Shown piece by piece: positions 31,257 to 43,390 of a stretch of DNA of 64,000 nucleotides. How positions within the stretch are numbered: position 1 is the stretch's first letter; every line of letters begins with the position of its first letter. The translations under genes and the position numbers were made by a program. The stretch lies in contig CM061919.1 of the NCBI GenBank assembly GCA_031002005.1, forward strand, positions 224,252,739 through 224,316,738, read 5' to 3'. The DNA comes from Vandiemenella viatica. Taxonomy: Eukaryota > Arthropoda > Insecta > Orthoptera > Morabidae. The notes under the pieces are model-generated. The model did not search any database, was not told the DNA's origin, and worked only from the letters and a program-made list of their open reading frames with translations.

Positions 31257-33329
31257 TCTCGGCTAGTCGCAGATCTGCAGTAATGTAAATGTGTACTAAT
31301 AAATTCTGTTCCACAAACTGACAAATATCTCGGGGTTCAAACCTAAACTATGCTGTTAACTGTTTGCGCACTGTCAACTTCACTAGTTCTATTAATGTCA
31401 CAAGTGATCTAACTTTTTTTTTTTTTTTTAAACTGAAATTAGCGTCTGCTGTACAGTAATGGCTGTGTTAAACAAAGATTATTCCAAAGCTTCCAGTTAA
31501 CTCAATGTAAAATAAATAATTAAAGTCACTATTTCCATTTTAGGTTAACATACACGTAGTTTATTCGTACTTGTCTGATGCAATAGTTTCATCTGAACGG
31601 TATATTAATACTGTATGATAAAATATTTACGAATGATTTCACTAGACCATTATTTTCAACAGTTTTCTCCCTCTGCATCGTTCCCAAACGTACTAATCGG
31701 TTGTAGTCAATCCTGATAACAACTTATTTAGTAGCCCACAAGAAGCAAGTCAGAAAAACTCCGGATCAAGATTCAAACAAGAGAATTCTTGAGCTCGACA
31801 AACGCCACGAGATCAGTCTAGTATACCACCCCATCAAACTCAAACCAACCACTCGGCATCCCTTCCAGTGCTGACAGTTAGGCAGGACTCTTACTAAGTG
31901 CCTTCGGGCCTTCTCCGGCTTGACATCAGTCACGGGACTTTCAATTCCCCGCCACCGTATAAGTTTTTTTTCACAGAGAACGTACGGCTGTTTTGGTGAA
32001 CTCTGTCTCCATAAAAGAAAAGTTTTCATAGCGTTGACATATGTATGTAACTCGACATATTGCTCCAGTCAGGTTGCTGTTTTTTGTTTTCGTTGTAGTC
32101 GACGGACATAGCGATCTGAGAATTTCTTGTATAAAAATGTTTTCCAACTGGGACCAGTGCCAGTTTTGATCTGATCCATACCCAAACCCTTTATGTCTTG
32201 CAACATTCAAAACAGTGTGGAAAGCTGTTGGTATCACTACTTTTATAACATTTATCAGTTTCTAAAGGAGTATTTTCTCAACTATTTCCCATTTGTCGCA
32301 ATTATTTCATCAACTATTTTTTACGAAAAGAAAATCTTTTTGATGGAAGGATTCTTACACCAGACATGTGACCATTTAATCTGGGATACTTCAGCTCGAT
32401 AATATTCCTGCCGACTGTATTTCGAATATTGTGAATGTTCGGCGTTGCATTTGGATGTGATATCTCAGAAAACATCGGAGTCAAAAACTGAAAATTTGTG
32501 TAAATTATTGACGTCATCGTTGCATTCCCCACGAGGATGGCGCCATGTGGTCCTCCCTCCAGCGTGACGGCTGTGGCCTAGGGCAGGGCTGACTCAGTCG
32601 ACACTTGCTGTGACGTCACACAACAAAGGCCAGCCGCCAGGCTCATAAATTGCCTTTTTCACTCCTCGATCGATCCCCCTGGGCTGCTGCTTAGACCGCC
32701 CCCCGACTCTTGTGTGTGTATGTGTGTGTGTTTCAGTCAGTACGTGTTGTCGAGCGTGGAATTCCAGTGTATTGTTTGGGGCTTTGCGAATAATACAGTC
32801 CAGACGCCCCATGTAGCCTGGGGGAAGAGGGCTGGAGTGAGGTGTGTGGGATAAATGTTGTGTACACACAGTGCATTGTGTGAGAATATTCTGCAGAAGA
32901 CAGATGTAACCAACACTCTGCTGCTGTGAGTGAGTAGACATAGGCTGGATTCCCTGTTAGATTCAAAGCTAATCGACAATTAACATTTCGTACAAAGTAC
33001 TGCAACGGTAACTCTCTTCTTACTTTGTAGAAAACTGCAGGCGTAATGTTTCGATTTCTCCATATTTTCAAACTAAAAAATACGGCATTATCGGTATCCA
33101 TTTTGTTTATACTTTACAGCCCACTTTACTTTGATTCATTCAACTACACATCATTTTACGCATATTTCCACCTATTTCTCCTGACTTAACCCTGTACATC
33201 TTCAAAACTGTTCCCTCCAAAACGTTTTCGACGACTATAAGATAATTTTTTTAAAATAAACAGTATAAAAAACTGTTACTACTCATAAAATTCCTTCAAA
33301 TATTTTGGAGAATGAATAGACCAAAACAG
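31257..33329. other. mostly unassigned; GC-richer patch at 32,520-32,960
   Basis: No gene supported. 31,760-31,990 contains a minus-strand tRNA-like B box (GTTTGAATCTTGATCC), possibly an old SINE. 32,520-32,960 is GC-richer, with TGACTCA (32,590), TGACGTCA (32,612), a (TG)n run (32,711-32,730) and TCAGTCAGT (32,733), and might be regulatory. The 122-codon minus-strand frame at 32,733-33,101 resembles no family I know. Confidence 0.4.
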
Positions 33330-34205
33330 CGACGAGATCATAGTCACGGATAGCAGGTGCGCCAAAGTGGATAGAACATACCACGTTTTTAAGAACATGT
33401 ATCGATCTAAATCCCACTCCATTAATCTCAAACTGAGGCATTACAATACTTTAGGTCAAACATCAGTACTCAGAGCGCCCAAACATGGTTAGAAAGAGAT
33501 GACACAGAAAATTGGAACTAAAGGAACGACAGATCCTGAGAAAATTCCTGTGTCCCGTCAAAGAAGAGGGGAAATGCAGACTCAGGCATAATAAGGACCT
33601 ATACCAACAACTATAGAGCATTACAACAGCTATGTAAAAGAGGAGATTAATCTTCTATGGTCACCTATTTCGGATGGATAATCATCTTCAACACTGTCTC
33701 AAGTGGAACAGGGACTAACGTAAAGAAGACGAGGCTAGACACAAAAGACCTCGAAGAATTGGAAATTGATCCCAACGGGATTTACATCAGGGATAAATAC
33801 AGAATGGTGATTAAATCATCTGATGCTCTCAAGATACTAACAGCCAAAACTCGCCCTGGATCTGGTGTGAAATGAATCCAGGAAAGAAAAGACAACCCCA
33901 TTGCAAAGTAATAGTGTGCTAACAAGTAAGCTAGCCAGAGTTAAGAAGCTCGTGGTCCATGTTTGGGCAAAACATAAACCAAGAAGAAAAAGAAATGTTC
34001 ATATTGTCAAACAATATAAAACTAAGCTGGTCTCGATCGCCTCCAATCCTCATCGGATTAAACCTAATTCTAATCAAAAGTTGACACATATGAAATCGAA
34101 ACGCTTATGGATTGAAATCTCCTTTATTTTGATTCGAAAAGACATGATAATCACAATCAAGGCACATATAAGAATTAATGACGAAGGGTCTAATTTAACA
34201 CTAAT
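33330..34205 (+). pseudogene. LINE C-terminal remnant
   Basis: Broken plus-strand frames contain TYHVFKNMYRSKS, LERKILRKILCPVKEEG, RLIFYGHLFRM and HVWAKHKPRRKRN. This resembles the C-terminal section (after RT) of LINEs in which an ARKILGP-like and FYGHLLRM-like order is usual. No RT catalytic box remains. The group is not resolved. Confidence 0.6.
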
Positions 34206-34372
34206 ACGTTAAGAAATATTTTTCGCCATTTGCGCACATAACTTATGATTACTAGGGCCTCCTGAATTAAGGCCTAAAACAGACGAAGCGACTTCCCGCC
34301 GCCCCAACTGTTTACACGAGGCGCCACGCGGACTCGCTATTTGTCGCGTATAGCTCAGTTGTTTGTGGAACA

Positions 34373-34678
34373 ATGGATGTAGAAAACGAGAATGTAATGC
34401 TTCTATGGTTGCTGTACCGAAGATGGAACAGTAGAAGAAAAAACGGGCGCTATTGGATTCATCCAATACTATCAGAACGGAGTGAAAAGGTTTTTTTTTT
34501 TTATATATCCTGTGGCCCCAATTGAAAAGGAATGAAGATAAGTTTTTTTAACTTTACGAGGATGTCTTAGTCCTCTTTCAATGAGTTGCTTACCGCTGTA
34601 AGACAAGAGCTGTTTAAAGAAACAACCATGATGAGAAGCAGCATAACTTCAGAAGAAAGACTGGTCATTGCTTTAAGG
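34373..34678 (+). pseudogene. PIF/Harbinger (HARBI1-like) transposase, N-terminal remnant
   Basis: From the ATG at 34373 the frame reads VMLLWLLYRRWNSRR and RYWIHPILSERSEK, runs into a T-tract (frameshift), then NEDKFFNFTRMS-stop-SSFNELLTAV and MRSSITSEERLVIALR. These blocks match the start of HARBI1-like nucleases. It ends at AAGGTAAG, possibly a splice donor. The DDE nuclease residues are absent. In intact elements a separate Myb-like protein assists; none is seen here. Confidence 0.85.
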
Positions 34679-35117
34679 TAAGAAGAAATCATTTTATTTA
34701 TTATATCGTTCATATTAGGGCAACTCGTCACATTTCTTGGAGCCAACCAACCGTTCCAACTATTTTAAGATTCAAAACTAAAGATAAAGCGATTATGATT
34801 AAAGTTTAGATAAAATTCATTGTTGGATCAAAAGATAACAATTAAATTTCAATGTATAAAAGTACCGGTATAAAATCAGATCAGGAAGTTATTAGAAAAG
34901 TAAAAAAAAAGAAGTAATTAAATTTGAATTCTTCATTTATTTAGCACAAGATAAAACGATGACATCAGTGCTTCTGAATTCATTTTTCCATACTAAAATA
35001 AAAAATATGAGAACGTTAGTCATAAAAAATAGGATTGCCACATTCTTACGAAACGGTCAGACACTCAGACTGTATATTACGGTTCAAAAGTACAGATTGA
35101 GTTAATTTCTTTTTATT

Positions 35118-35355
35118 TATTTTTTCTTCTGCTTAACGTCTCTCTACCAGCGAGGTCTTTAGAGACGGGAAAGGATGGGTGGCAAGGAAAGGGAAGGAAT
35201 TCGGCCATGGCCTTTTGAAGGAAGCATCCCGGCATTTGCCTGGAGTGATTTGGGAAACTATGGAAAACCCAAATCTGGATGCCCGGGCGGGGATTCGAAC
35301 CGCCGTCCTCCCGAATGCGAGGCCAGAACGCTAACCGTTACACCACCACGCTAGG
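35118..35355 (-). repeat. SINE family 1 inserted in the Harbinger element
   Basis: Minus-strand order: CCTAGCGTGGTGGTGTAACG, B box GGTTCGAATCCCCG, TTTGGGTTTTCCATAG, then AGCGTCT-type 3' end GAGACGTTAAG and an A-rich tail. Because it lies inside the Harbinger element, the SINE is the younger insertion. Confidence 0.9.
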
Positions 35356-35694
35356 TTTAAAAGTTAAGTTTCAGTACTGGATCAATAGAAAAATATTAAA
35401 TTTGGAGGTCTAAAAAGGTGTATTATTAAAATAATATTAAATCAGGAAATAATTTCAAGAAAAATTAAAAATTAAATTCGAATTTTCATTGTGTGTGTTT
35501 AATGTAGTGGCATATTAAGTGTTTTACATTTGAACACTAAAGTGTAATGATACAAAAGGGGAGAAAAATCAATTTCTGATTTATTTTCTTCAGTTGGCCG
35601 CCGCGGCATCGTGTGTTTTGCCCCATTTAATTACATTGGACCATGCGTCCACTCGACTGCCGCGCGGCGCTAAACGCCTCGTCTGTTTTAGACC

Positions 35695-37825
35695 TAACGG
35701 TTATAGCGATTCTCCCTTGTGTTAGCGTTCCGTAATCAAAATGGCAAAAATGGAATCCTGGTAATTTCATCATATACGTCAGTCCGCATGTGACAGTCTA
35801 CAAAATACTGCTGTCTTTGTATAAGTTTTGATAAAAATTGACAGGAAGATAAGTTTCATTCGTAACAAAACAAATTCGCAGAAAAAATTTCCGAAAACAT
35901 TTTACTGTAACTTCACGAAACAACGAAATGGGATTTTCTTTTCTTTATCGAGCATCTCATATAGTGTGTTATCGTTGATAAGCTAATCGAAAAATCAACT
36001 AAATTTGTTTTCATGCATTTTTATTTCGCTCTCTGTTAAGCGAGATTTCAGCTCCTAAAATTTCAAAAAATATGTCGCCCCTCAAAGTGGATTTAATATT
36101 CACAGTTTTTCTGTAAATAAAAGGATCAACGACGAAAATGTAATCCATACCATCATCAACGGCATAAAAGGGTAATCTTGGTCATTGTGTCCACAATGCT
36201 GTGACGTCATGCTCCTGGACTTCGTTGCCAAACCAACAATGGCCAGAGGTGTTTCTGCAGAAACGAGATTATGAACATTATCTGATTAAAATTCTATTTA
36301 GTTAAGCAACTGCAAAGAAATAAATTGACAGAACACTTAAAGAAATGTATGTATTTCGTTTGAATCAAAATATTAATTGTTATTTGATTTTTGTTTATTT
36401 ATACTAGTTCGATGTAGATTTTTTCCTTGTATTCTCTAATCGTGGTTACAGTCAGGTAAGAAATACGGTATTAGATTGATTTTGCGATGCATTCAATGTA
36501 TTAATGCGCGTCTGATGGAAGCCTTATTTTTCGAGTGGAATTATTACCAACCTTCCTTACAGTAGAAGGAAGGAGTATTTCAAGGTGTTTTTTTTTTTTA
36601 AGTTGTTTTCTTGAGAGCGATGATAAGAAATCATTATTTCATTTAAATGAAAGTGATGGTAATGTATGCGGCCTGGCCACGATTAAACCTAATATTACGC
36701 CCCATAACGTAATTGTGATTGAAGTTTTGATTTTCTGGCGGCCATAGTAGCGCAGTTTGTGGTAAGGTTAAACTGCAGCTTGAAAAAGGATGGCGTCTAC
36801 AACTTGTGATTGCAGCGTATGGGTGCGAGGAATTGCATTAAGCGTTATTTTATAACAATTCTTTTTAGAGAAGCAACTGCAAAATAATATGTAATAATAA
36901 TAAATTTTTAGAACGTTCCGTTCAAGCTAGTATAATCTAATAATAAAGTGTGATAGTAGTTGAAATAGCTATATTTGGAATTAAAAAGAGATATTCTATT
37001 TCGAATAATATGTCGAATACCTATTCATTTAGTTAAGAATTCCAAGGATGATAATCTCAAATAAATTATGAATTTACTCGTATTCATTATAGTTTTAGCA
37101 TTAAATCCATAGATTTGGCTTAAACAGGAAAGTTTATCAAATCAAAAATTACTATAATGATATATTTTATTATAGAGATTCTTCTTCCGTCATCTCTATT
37201 GAAATCAAGTATCAAAAAACTATTAAGGAAAATCGGCAGTGGCTACAGACACCAATAAAACGTTTCTCCAGAGTCTAACAGCTATTGCTCCCATTTCTAT
37301 TTCTCCTAATCGTTTCTCTTTATAAACTGTCAGTACTAGCTGAAAGTCAAAACAACCAACTTCCTGCCCTCTGAAGCTCTATCCAATCAAAAAGTAACAT
37401 GTATGTCGTCTCTTTTTCTTGTTCACAACCACAAACTCGACAGAGACATTATAACAAGCAGACTTGCCAATCGTCAGGGATACTATATAAGGTCACAAAC
37501 GCAGATATTATTCGCAAGCAATGAATATCCTGGTTTTTTATTGAAATATACCAAACACGTACACTTTTACATTTACCAATAATACAACATACCTTGGATC
37601 AGATTATTTAATTATAATTTATTATTATTATTTGATCACGTTTTATATATCTCGTATTTAATATTTACCTCTTAAAGTATTTTATTATTAGTATTAATAT
37701 ATTCTCAAGATAATTACTTTGGTGATGTACCTCAGCCTCCGACGATAACATTTCCCCAGAGTTATCGATCATTGATTCAGTACCTGGATTCTCCGTTTAC
37801 TAAGCGGGCGAAATAGGTGTGATCA
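35695..37825. other. unassigned AT-rich DNA
   Basis: No gene or transposon end recognised. Contains CTGTGACGTCATG near 36,200, a T-run at 36,588-36,599 and a TATATAAGG motif near 37,486. Short frames only. Confidence 0.5.
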
Positions 37826-38725
37826 CATAATGACATAATTCTGTATAAAAGAATCAAAACGATAGAGGATTGTAAACAGTTTCAGGGTAATCTGGACAGG
37901 ATATCTAGTTGGGTTGGTAAACATGGAATGAAGATAAATGCAAAGAAGAGTTAGCTTATTAGATACACAAACAAAAAACAAAAGGTTAATTATGAATATA
38001 AGGTGGGGAAAGAATTGCTTGCTGAAGACTTGAAATGTAAATATCTTGGCATTACATTTGATAACAAGCTTAACTGGACAGGACACATTGGACAGGTGGT
38101 AGGAAAAGGTTTCAAAGTTCTGCACTTGTTGGAGAGAGTGATGATGGGATGTACGAGAGAAGTAAAGGTATTTGGTTACAAAACTTTGGTCAGACCATTC
38201 CATGAATATGGTAGTGTAGTATGGGACCCTCATTTTACGTATCAAATACAGGAGTTGGAGAGGGTGCAAAAAATGGCTGCTAGATTTGTTTCTGGAAATT
38301 ATCGCAGAATGCAATCAGTGACGGATATGATAAAGGAGCTGGAATGGGATTCATTGCAAGACAGGAGGAGGGTGAGGAGGGTCATGGGAGTGTACAGGGC
38401 ATATACTGGCGATGAGGCATGGAAAGATATTGCAATAGATATGAAAAGTAGTGCATGGAAGGGAAAAGATGACCATGACCACAAGCTGGCACTCGATTTC
38501 AGGCACAAGGGTGAGGGTAGATTCTCTTTTTTAGGTAAGGGTGTCAGGGATTGGAATGAGTTACCAAGAGAAATGATGAATAATTTACCGAAAACTTTGA
38601 AAGAATTTAAAGATAAAATTTGTAGATGGCAAATGTAGGTAGATGCAGGATAGGGGGAAGATGGGTGTGTAGGGAAATTGCCACCGGAGCGTGTGCTCCA
38701 TTGCAATTAAATAATAATAATAATA
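37826..38725 (+). pseudogene. CR1-like LINE, C-terminal third and 3' end
   Basis: Begins just after the FADD box (LYKRIKTIEDCKQFQ) and has a broken start; from 38003 one frame of 211 codons is open: KYLGITFDNKLNWTGH, HLLERVMMGCTREVK, RPFHEYGSVVWDP, KMAARFVSGNYRRMQS, FSFLGKGVRDWNELPREMMNNLP, stop at 38638. The 3' end reads AGGGAAATTGCCACCGGAGC, then GCAATTAAATAATAATAATAA. The most intact C-terminus of the family here. Confidence 0.9.
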
Positions 38726-38889
38726 ACATCTGACCGCGTTAATTGTCTCATATTCTTACAAGGATAAGGTTTAACACCGAAATATTGCAGTACCTGTTTT
38801 CTTCTTTCTTGTGTTTGTCGTTCCCAGGCACTGTCGTCTGTGGTAAGTGTTGTGTTGAATTTCCCTATCATTCCTTAATTTTATAAATT

Positions 38890-39870
38890 AACTAGCGAAT
38901 CCCGGCCACACTAAGCTATGGCACAGTCTGATATGAAATGAATAGGGAAGTAAATAAAAGTATTCTAGCGAACACAGATTCACTGAGGAGACACATAATT
39001 CAATTTAATACCCTGGTTTGCGTTGCTGTGGCTATGCTTTAGAATGAAAAGAAAAGAAGAAAAAAAATAATTTTGTTTCACATTAAATCATTTTTTATTT
39101 TAAAGCTAGGTAAAAAAGAGGGAGGGTTTGGGTTTTTGTAAACAGTACGCAGGAAATATTTTTCTCTTTGTTTTAAAGTATACGCGTAAGTGTTCCATTG
39201 AAAACTGATAAAAAATTAGGGTTTCTATAAACAATATTGAAGATTAAGAGGAGTGTGGGTAAAGGGGAAGAAGGGTTGGGCTTTTGCAAACAAAAAGTAT
39301 GCAGTATTTTTTATGTTTGTTTTGGAAGTATTCGTGTGTAAATTTCCATATATATCGGATATAAACTAAAGCTTTTTGTAAAGAACGTTGACAAAAATTA
39401 ATGGGCGGAAAGGGGGAGAAGGGTTGGGTTTCTGTAAACCGAAATAGAGACATATATTCTGTTTGTTTTGAAGTACACGTGTGCAGATCTCCTTAGTATT
39501 TAATGGAAACTATAACTTTGTATGAAGAACACTGACAAAAATTAAGGGATTGGAAAGAGATATAGGTGTTGGATTTCCGAAAACCAAATGTAGACTATTT
39601 TTTGTGTATGTTTCAAAGTATACGTGTGGAAAGTTCCATCGATTTGGGATTAATACTCTGTGTATGTATATAACACACTGACAAAAATTAAGGGGGTGGA
39701 AAGGGGGAGAGGGATTGTGGTTTTGGCAAACCAAATGTTGACATTACTTTTCTGTTTGTTTTATAGCATATGTTTGTAAAGTTCCATGGAAATAAGATAA
39801 AATATGCGGGTTTGTATAAAAAAAAATTAAGTGGTGTAAAGGGGAAGGTTGATTTTTCTTTTTTAAAAAC
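38890..39870. repeat. tandem array of ~146-bp units
   Basis: From about 39,110 the cluster TTGGGTTTxxGxAAACC ... TTTGTTTTxxAGTATACG(T)G ... GTTCCAT ... GACAAAAATTAAGGG ... GGAAAGGGGGAG recurs five to six times with spacing near 140-155 bp (marks near 39,120, 39,270, 39,425, 39,570, 39,715, 39,840). It is preceded at 38,890-39,100 by a non-tandem lead beginning CTAGCGAATCCCGGCC. Two lone units lie at 29,150-29,600. No coding capacity. Confidence 0.85.
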
Positions 39871-40628
39871 AATCTTTGTGCCGCTCACCACATTCTCCAA
39901 AAATTTCAAGCTAATCGACCAACTACTTTTCGACTTTTGCGAGCACAAACATTCTGAGACTAATTGTAAATACAAATGTCAACGAGGTACGATATTAAAA
40001 GACTTACTAGTGTTATTTCGTAGTGCAACAGTTCGATATACCCTTGTTCTCACAGATGTGAATCCATATCGTGCGGATCTAGTTTGATCGCTGCTTGCTC
40101 TTCCCGCCTCTCAACAATAAAGAAGAGCAGACCTTTCCGGGATCCATCCGTGTCTGCTGTTCAGATAAGGTTTTACTGAAGGCCGTTATCGTCTATAATC
40201 ACACACTGGCCGTCCACGTTACAGCCCACTAAACGACGCTTATAACGCTTCTCTTTACGAGAGCGCATAAAACCGGACGAGCCAGGTCCGTCGGAAAGGG
40301 TATTCGCCTTCCCGACAAGTAGTCCCTCCAAATATCAGCATAACCTGCAGCGTTAATGTAATTTTCCAGTTCACAAGTGTTTTCCATGATATTTTCTGAG
40401 TTACTGCCTAATTAATGTCATGAATAGAAGCATTTTAAAGACCCACTTTGCACTACCAACATAAATGTAACACAATATTCACTGTTATGCATGCATACCG
40501 CGGAAAAATGTAAGGAATATGGGACTTGTAATAGATAATGTCCGGGGGAAATAATCCTTTCTGTCCTTCGAGAAAGTTTCAGGTCTCACACCATACATGC
40601 TAATTTATGAGACGTAGTATATTTCGTC
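39871..40628. other. unassigned DNA
   Basis: 39,880-39,960 (CACCACATTCTCCAAAAATT and following) looks like the downstream boundary sequence of the tandem-repeat element. Beyond that I see no gene or repeat. Confidence 0.45.
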
Positions 40629-40930
40629 GGAGCGGCATGGTGCCTCAGTGATTAAAGCAGGACCCCGGTTCGAAACCCTTCACTGCAAGGATTTTCATAG
40701 GCCCTTAACTCGACATCCACTTATCGCGTAACTTGCTGTGTAAAGTGAAGTACTTCAGAAAGCTTCCGTGGTTCGAAATCAATGTTAAAATGTAGGTTCC
40801 CTTCACCCGGTAGGATTACAGGGGTATGTACGGATAGGAACTGGCCATCCTACCTCCAATACCAAGCTAAGTATACAGGTATTCCCTTCTGGAGGATCCA
40901 ACCAACCTTCAGGTTGAATACAAAGTTCAG
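40629..40930 (+). repeat. SINE family 2
   Basis: tRNA-like head with CTCAGTGATTAAAGCAGGAC and B box CCGGTTCGAAACCC, then a body GATTTTCATAGGCCCTTAAC and ACTTGCTGTGTAAAGTGAAG. The same order on the minus strand is at 42,690-42,982, so this is a repeat family distinct from family 1. Confidence 0.75.
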
Positions 40931-41391
40931 CTCATACTTCTTGTTTAAACTGCGAACATGCTTACAGAATTAATCTTAACTACTTTGGTTTAATGTAAAC
41001 AGAACTAAAATTAAGTATTTTTACTGATTTCTACAAATTATTTCATTAAAAAATTATTGGTGCAACAGTAAATATAGGAAAGATCCTGCACCTTTTGAGC
41101 TGTAACAGGCCTGGCAACGGAGAAATATTGTTGAGTTAATTTAAAGGTAAAATTATGTGTCTTGGGAAAATGTCCTCAAAACTTTAAGACAAAAAAGAAA
41201 TGGAAAAAAGGAAAATTTTCATCCCAGCATATGATCCATTGCAGTTAAGCTAATTTAAAGTAAAGTTACACGTTCTGATAACTATATCGTTTCGACTTCC
41301 ACGAAAATTAAAAACTTGTTACTAAAAACATATCAGCGATTCCTTCAATAATAAGTAAATCAACGATTAACTTCGAACGACTCTTATTCCA

Positions 41392-41575
41392 CGGAGCGGT
41401 TAACTCACGGTCCTGGGTTCGACCCACGGTCGGACCATCCGGATTTCGATTTTCCACGCAATCGCGAAATCATTCCGTAATGGTTCCTTCAAAAATTTCT
41501 GCCCATTTCTTGCACCAAAAACTCTCCGGCCTCAAATACCCCGAAAAAAATCTTATTACAGAGGGACGGCAATGT
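41392..41575 (+). repeat. tRNA-derived SINE-like segment
   Basis: CACGGAGCGGTTAACTCACGG is followed by B box GGGTTCGACCCACGG and by CATCCGGATTTCGATTTTCC, which resembles the body of family 1. It is a diverged relative or a third family. Confidence 0.6.
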
Positions 41576-42689
41576 AGAATACTTCCGTCGTAATTCTTCT
41601 CCATATATAACTAAGGCGCAGATTATTTAGTCTCAAAGATTATGTTTGCTTGACCGCTGCACGGAAAATATTTCAACACTGAATTTTTTTAAAATAATGA
41701 TGGATGACGCCAGTGTGCTTGCGACTTGGCTACAACTGTTCTAAAACACTAATAATTACTGAAAGCCAGAGCAAAATCAACTACTATAAAATTACTTCGT
41801 TACAATCTTGATTTTATTAATTTTTATGAAATATTAATTTAATATTTCCAAGAATTTGGTTAGATAATTGAAAATCACTGATTACTACCTTGGCCGTAAA
41901 AAGAAGTTTGCAATAATTGAAAATGCTTTGACAAAACGGTAACAACTTCTGGTTTTTATAGTAAATGCCTTTATATTATACATTTCTACCAAAATTAATT
42001 AATAATTATCTTCATTAGCAATCACACTAACAGAAGATTTACATTGCAATCAATTTGCATGCTCTAATATTCTGATTTGATAATTCCACATAGACTTCAC
42101 CAAATAAAGTGAGGCACCTTATATAAATAAATTAATTAATGGAAGGCTGGTTTAATGATGGTGAAAAGTCATAGATACTAATGTCCGGATATGTCATACA
42201 TATCCGTATAGTAACTTCAGTTTGGCGACCAGAAAAAAAAATTGTTCAGTAAATATTGATAGAGGCAAAAAATTTTATGCACATACTCAGATTCCACGCC
42301 ACTAACATAAACAATACACTTTCATCGTTAGTGTCAACTATTCTGATGTATGATATGGTTTGTGGCGTGGATGTGACTTGTAGTCATAGCGTTCGTGTTG
42401 CACGGGTCCGGCGTATTTGAACTAGCGGACACTCGACGGTGCATTACTCACCCAATAACATTAGGCCCGTGGAAACTATACTCACATTTACTTAGGCAGT
42501 ATTTCCACAGTCCCATTTATACGACCTTTCGGTAGGACTACCGTTGGATGAACTCGTTCAGTCAGACTCCAACAATATGTACCTACCAGTCATCTTCACT
42601 CCTACTTTCTCGCGACATAGAAATGTCTTCGTCGCGCATTATCTCAAGGACAACTAATAGAAACATGACATAGTTTTGTCTTATTTCGA
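41576..42689. other. unassigned AT-rich DNA
   Basis: No gene or repeat recognised. Confidence 0.45.
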
Positions 42690-42982
42690 TGGTTTCCTTG
42701 TATAATAGCTCCGTGTGGTCGTAATGACCTGGTGACACGATTCCTATTGTCTCCACATTCCGCCCCTGTCGTAGCCACCTTAACCTAACCCGACAATCCT
42801 GCCGGGTACAGGGGACCTACAGTTTAACGTGGAATCTGAACCACAGAAACGTTCTGGCGTATTTTACGTTACACAGCAAGCTATGCCAGAGGTGAAGTGC
42901 CTGTGAAAATCCCCGCCGAGACAGGGATTCGAACCGGGGACCTTTCGACGCCTTAATCACTGAGCCACTAGACAGCTCTGGC
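42690..42982 (-). repeat. SINE family 2
   Basis: On the minus strand: GGCTCAGTGATTAAGGCGTC, B box CCCGGTTCGAATCCC, GGGGATTTTCACAGGC, CTTGCTGTGTAACG and GTAGGTCCCCTGTACCCGG, parallel to the copy at 40,629-40,930. Confidence 0.8.
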
Positions 42983-43390
42983 TTCCTTGTAATATAAATA
43001 GTCTGAGGGCAAAGAGAAATATTTTAATGTCGTCTGTGAATGTTGGATATCAACTGAATTAACGCAGTGTGAATAGTAATGAAGATGCAGACTAATTATT
43101 AATCTTAATAGAGTTGTAGGACTGTAAAACAGAGAAAAGGAAAGAGTTGTTCAATGGATTGTTTCGTGATAGCGTAAACTACTGTGACGCAATGTTAAAT
43201 AGAACTAAATAGTTATTGAGGATTACGAAAACTACTTGATAGTGAACAACACTAGTTTGATGATTTTGTTAGACAAATTTTATTACAATTTACAAAAACG
43301 TTAGTGGGATTATGACGCTATGGTCAAAACCGAGAGCTCTTCCTGGGTATATTACGCGGAACAAAGTGTTGTGTTCTATCCCGAACTGTA

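Larger units (their letters stand above)
34271..35694 (+). mobile_element. internally deleted PIF/Harbinger transposon (1.42 kb)
   Basis: Ends GGCCTAAAACAGACGA at 34271 and the inverse TCGTCTGTTTTAGACC ending at 35694 (one mismatch) are flanked by TAA on both sides (34268-34270, 35695-35697). A 3-bp TWA duplication is the PIF/Harbinger signature. Only the transposase N-terminus remains. A SINE is inserted at about 35,118-35,355. Confidence 0.9.

Noticed and set aside
31760..31990. Possible SINE or tRNA pseudogene on the minus strand
   Set aside because: The B-box-like GTTTGAATCTTGATCC is present but the rest folds poorly by eye and matches no other copy in the window.
32733..33101. 122-codon minus-strand open frame
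   Set aside because: No recognisable domain, overlaps a TG-repeat and GC-rich patch, and its composition fits a chance frame.
37375..37560. TATATAAGG motif followed by possible start-site sequence, considered as a solo LTR
   Set aside because: I could not find TG...CA boundaries or a flanking duplication.
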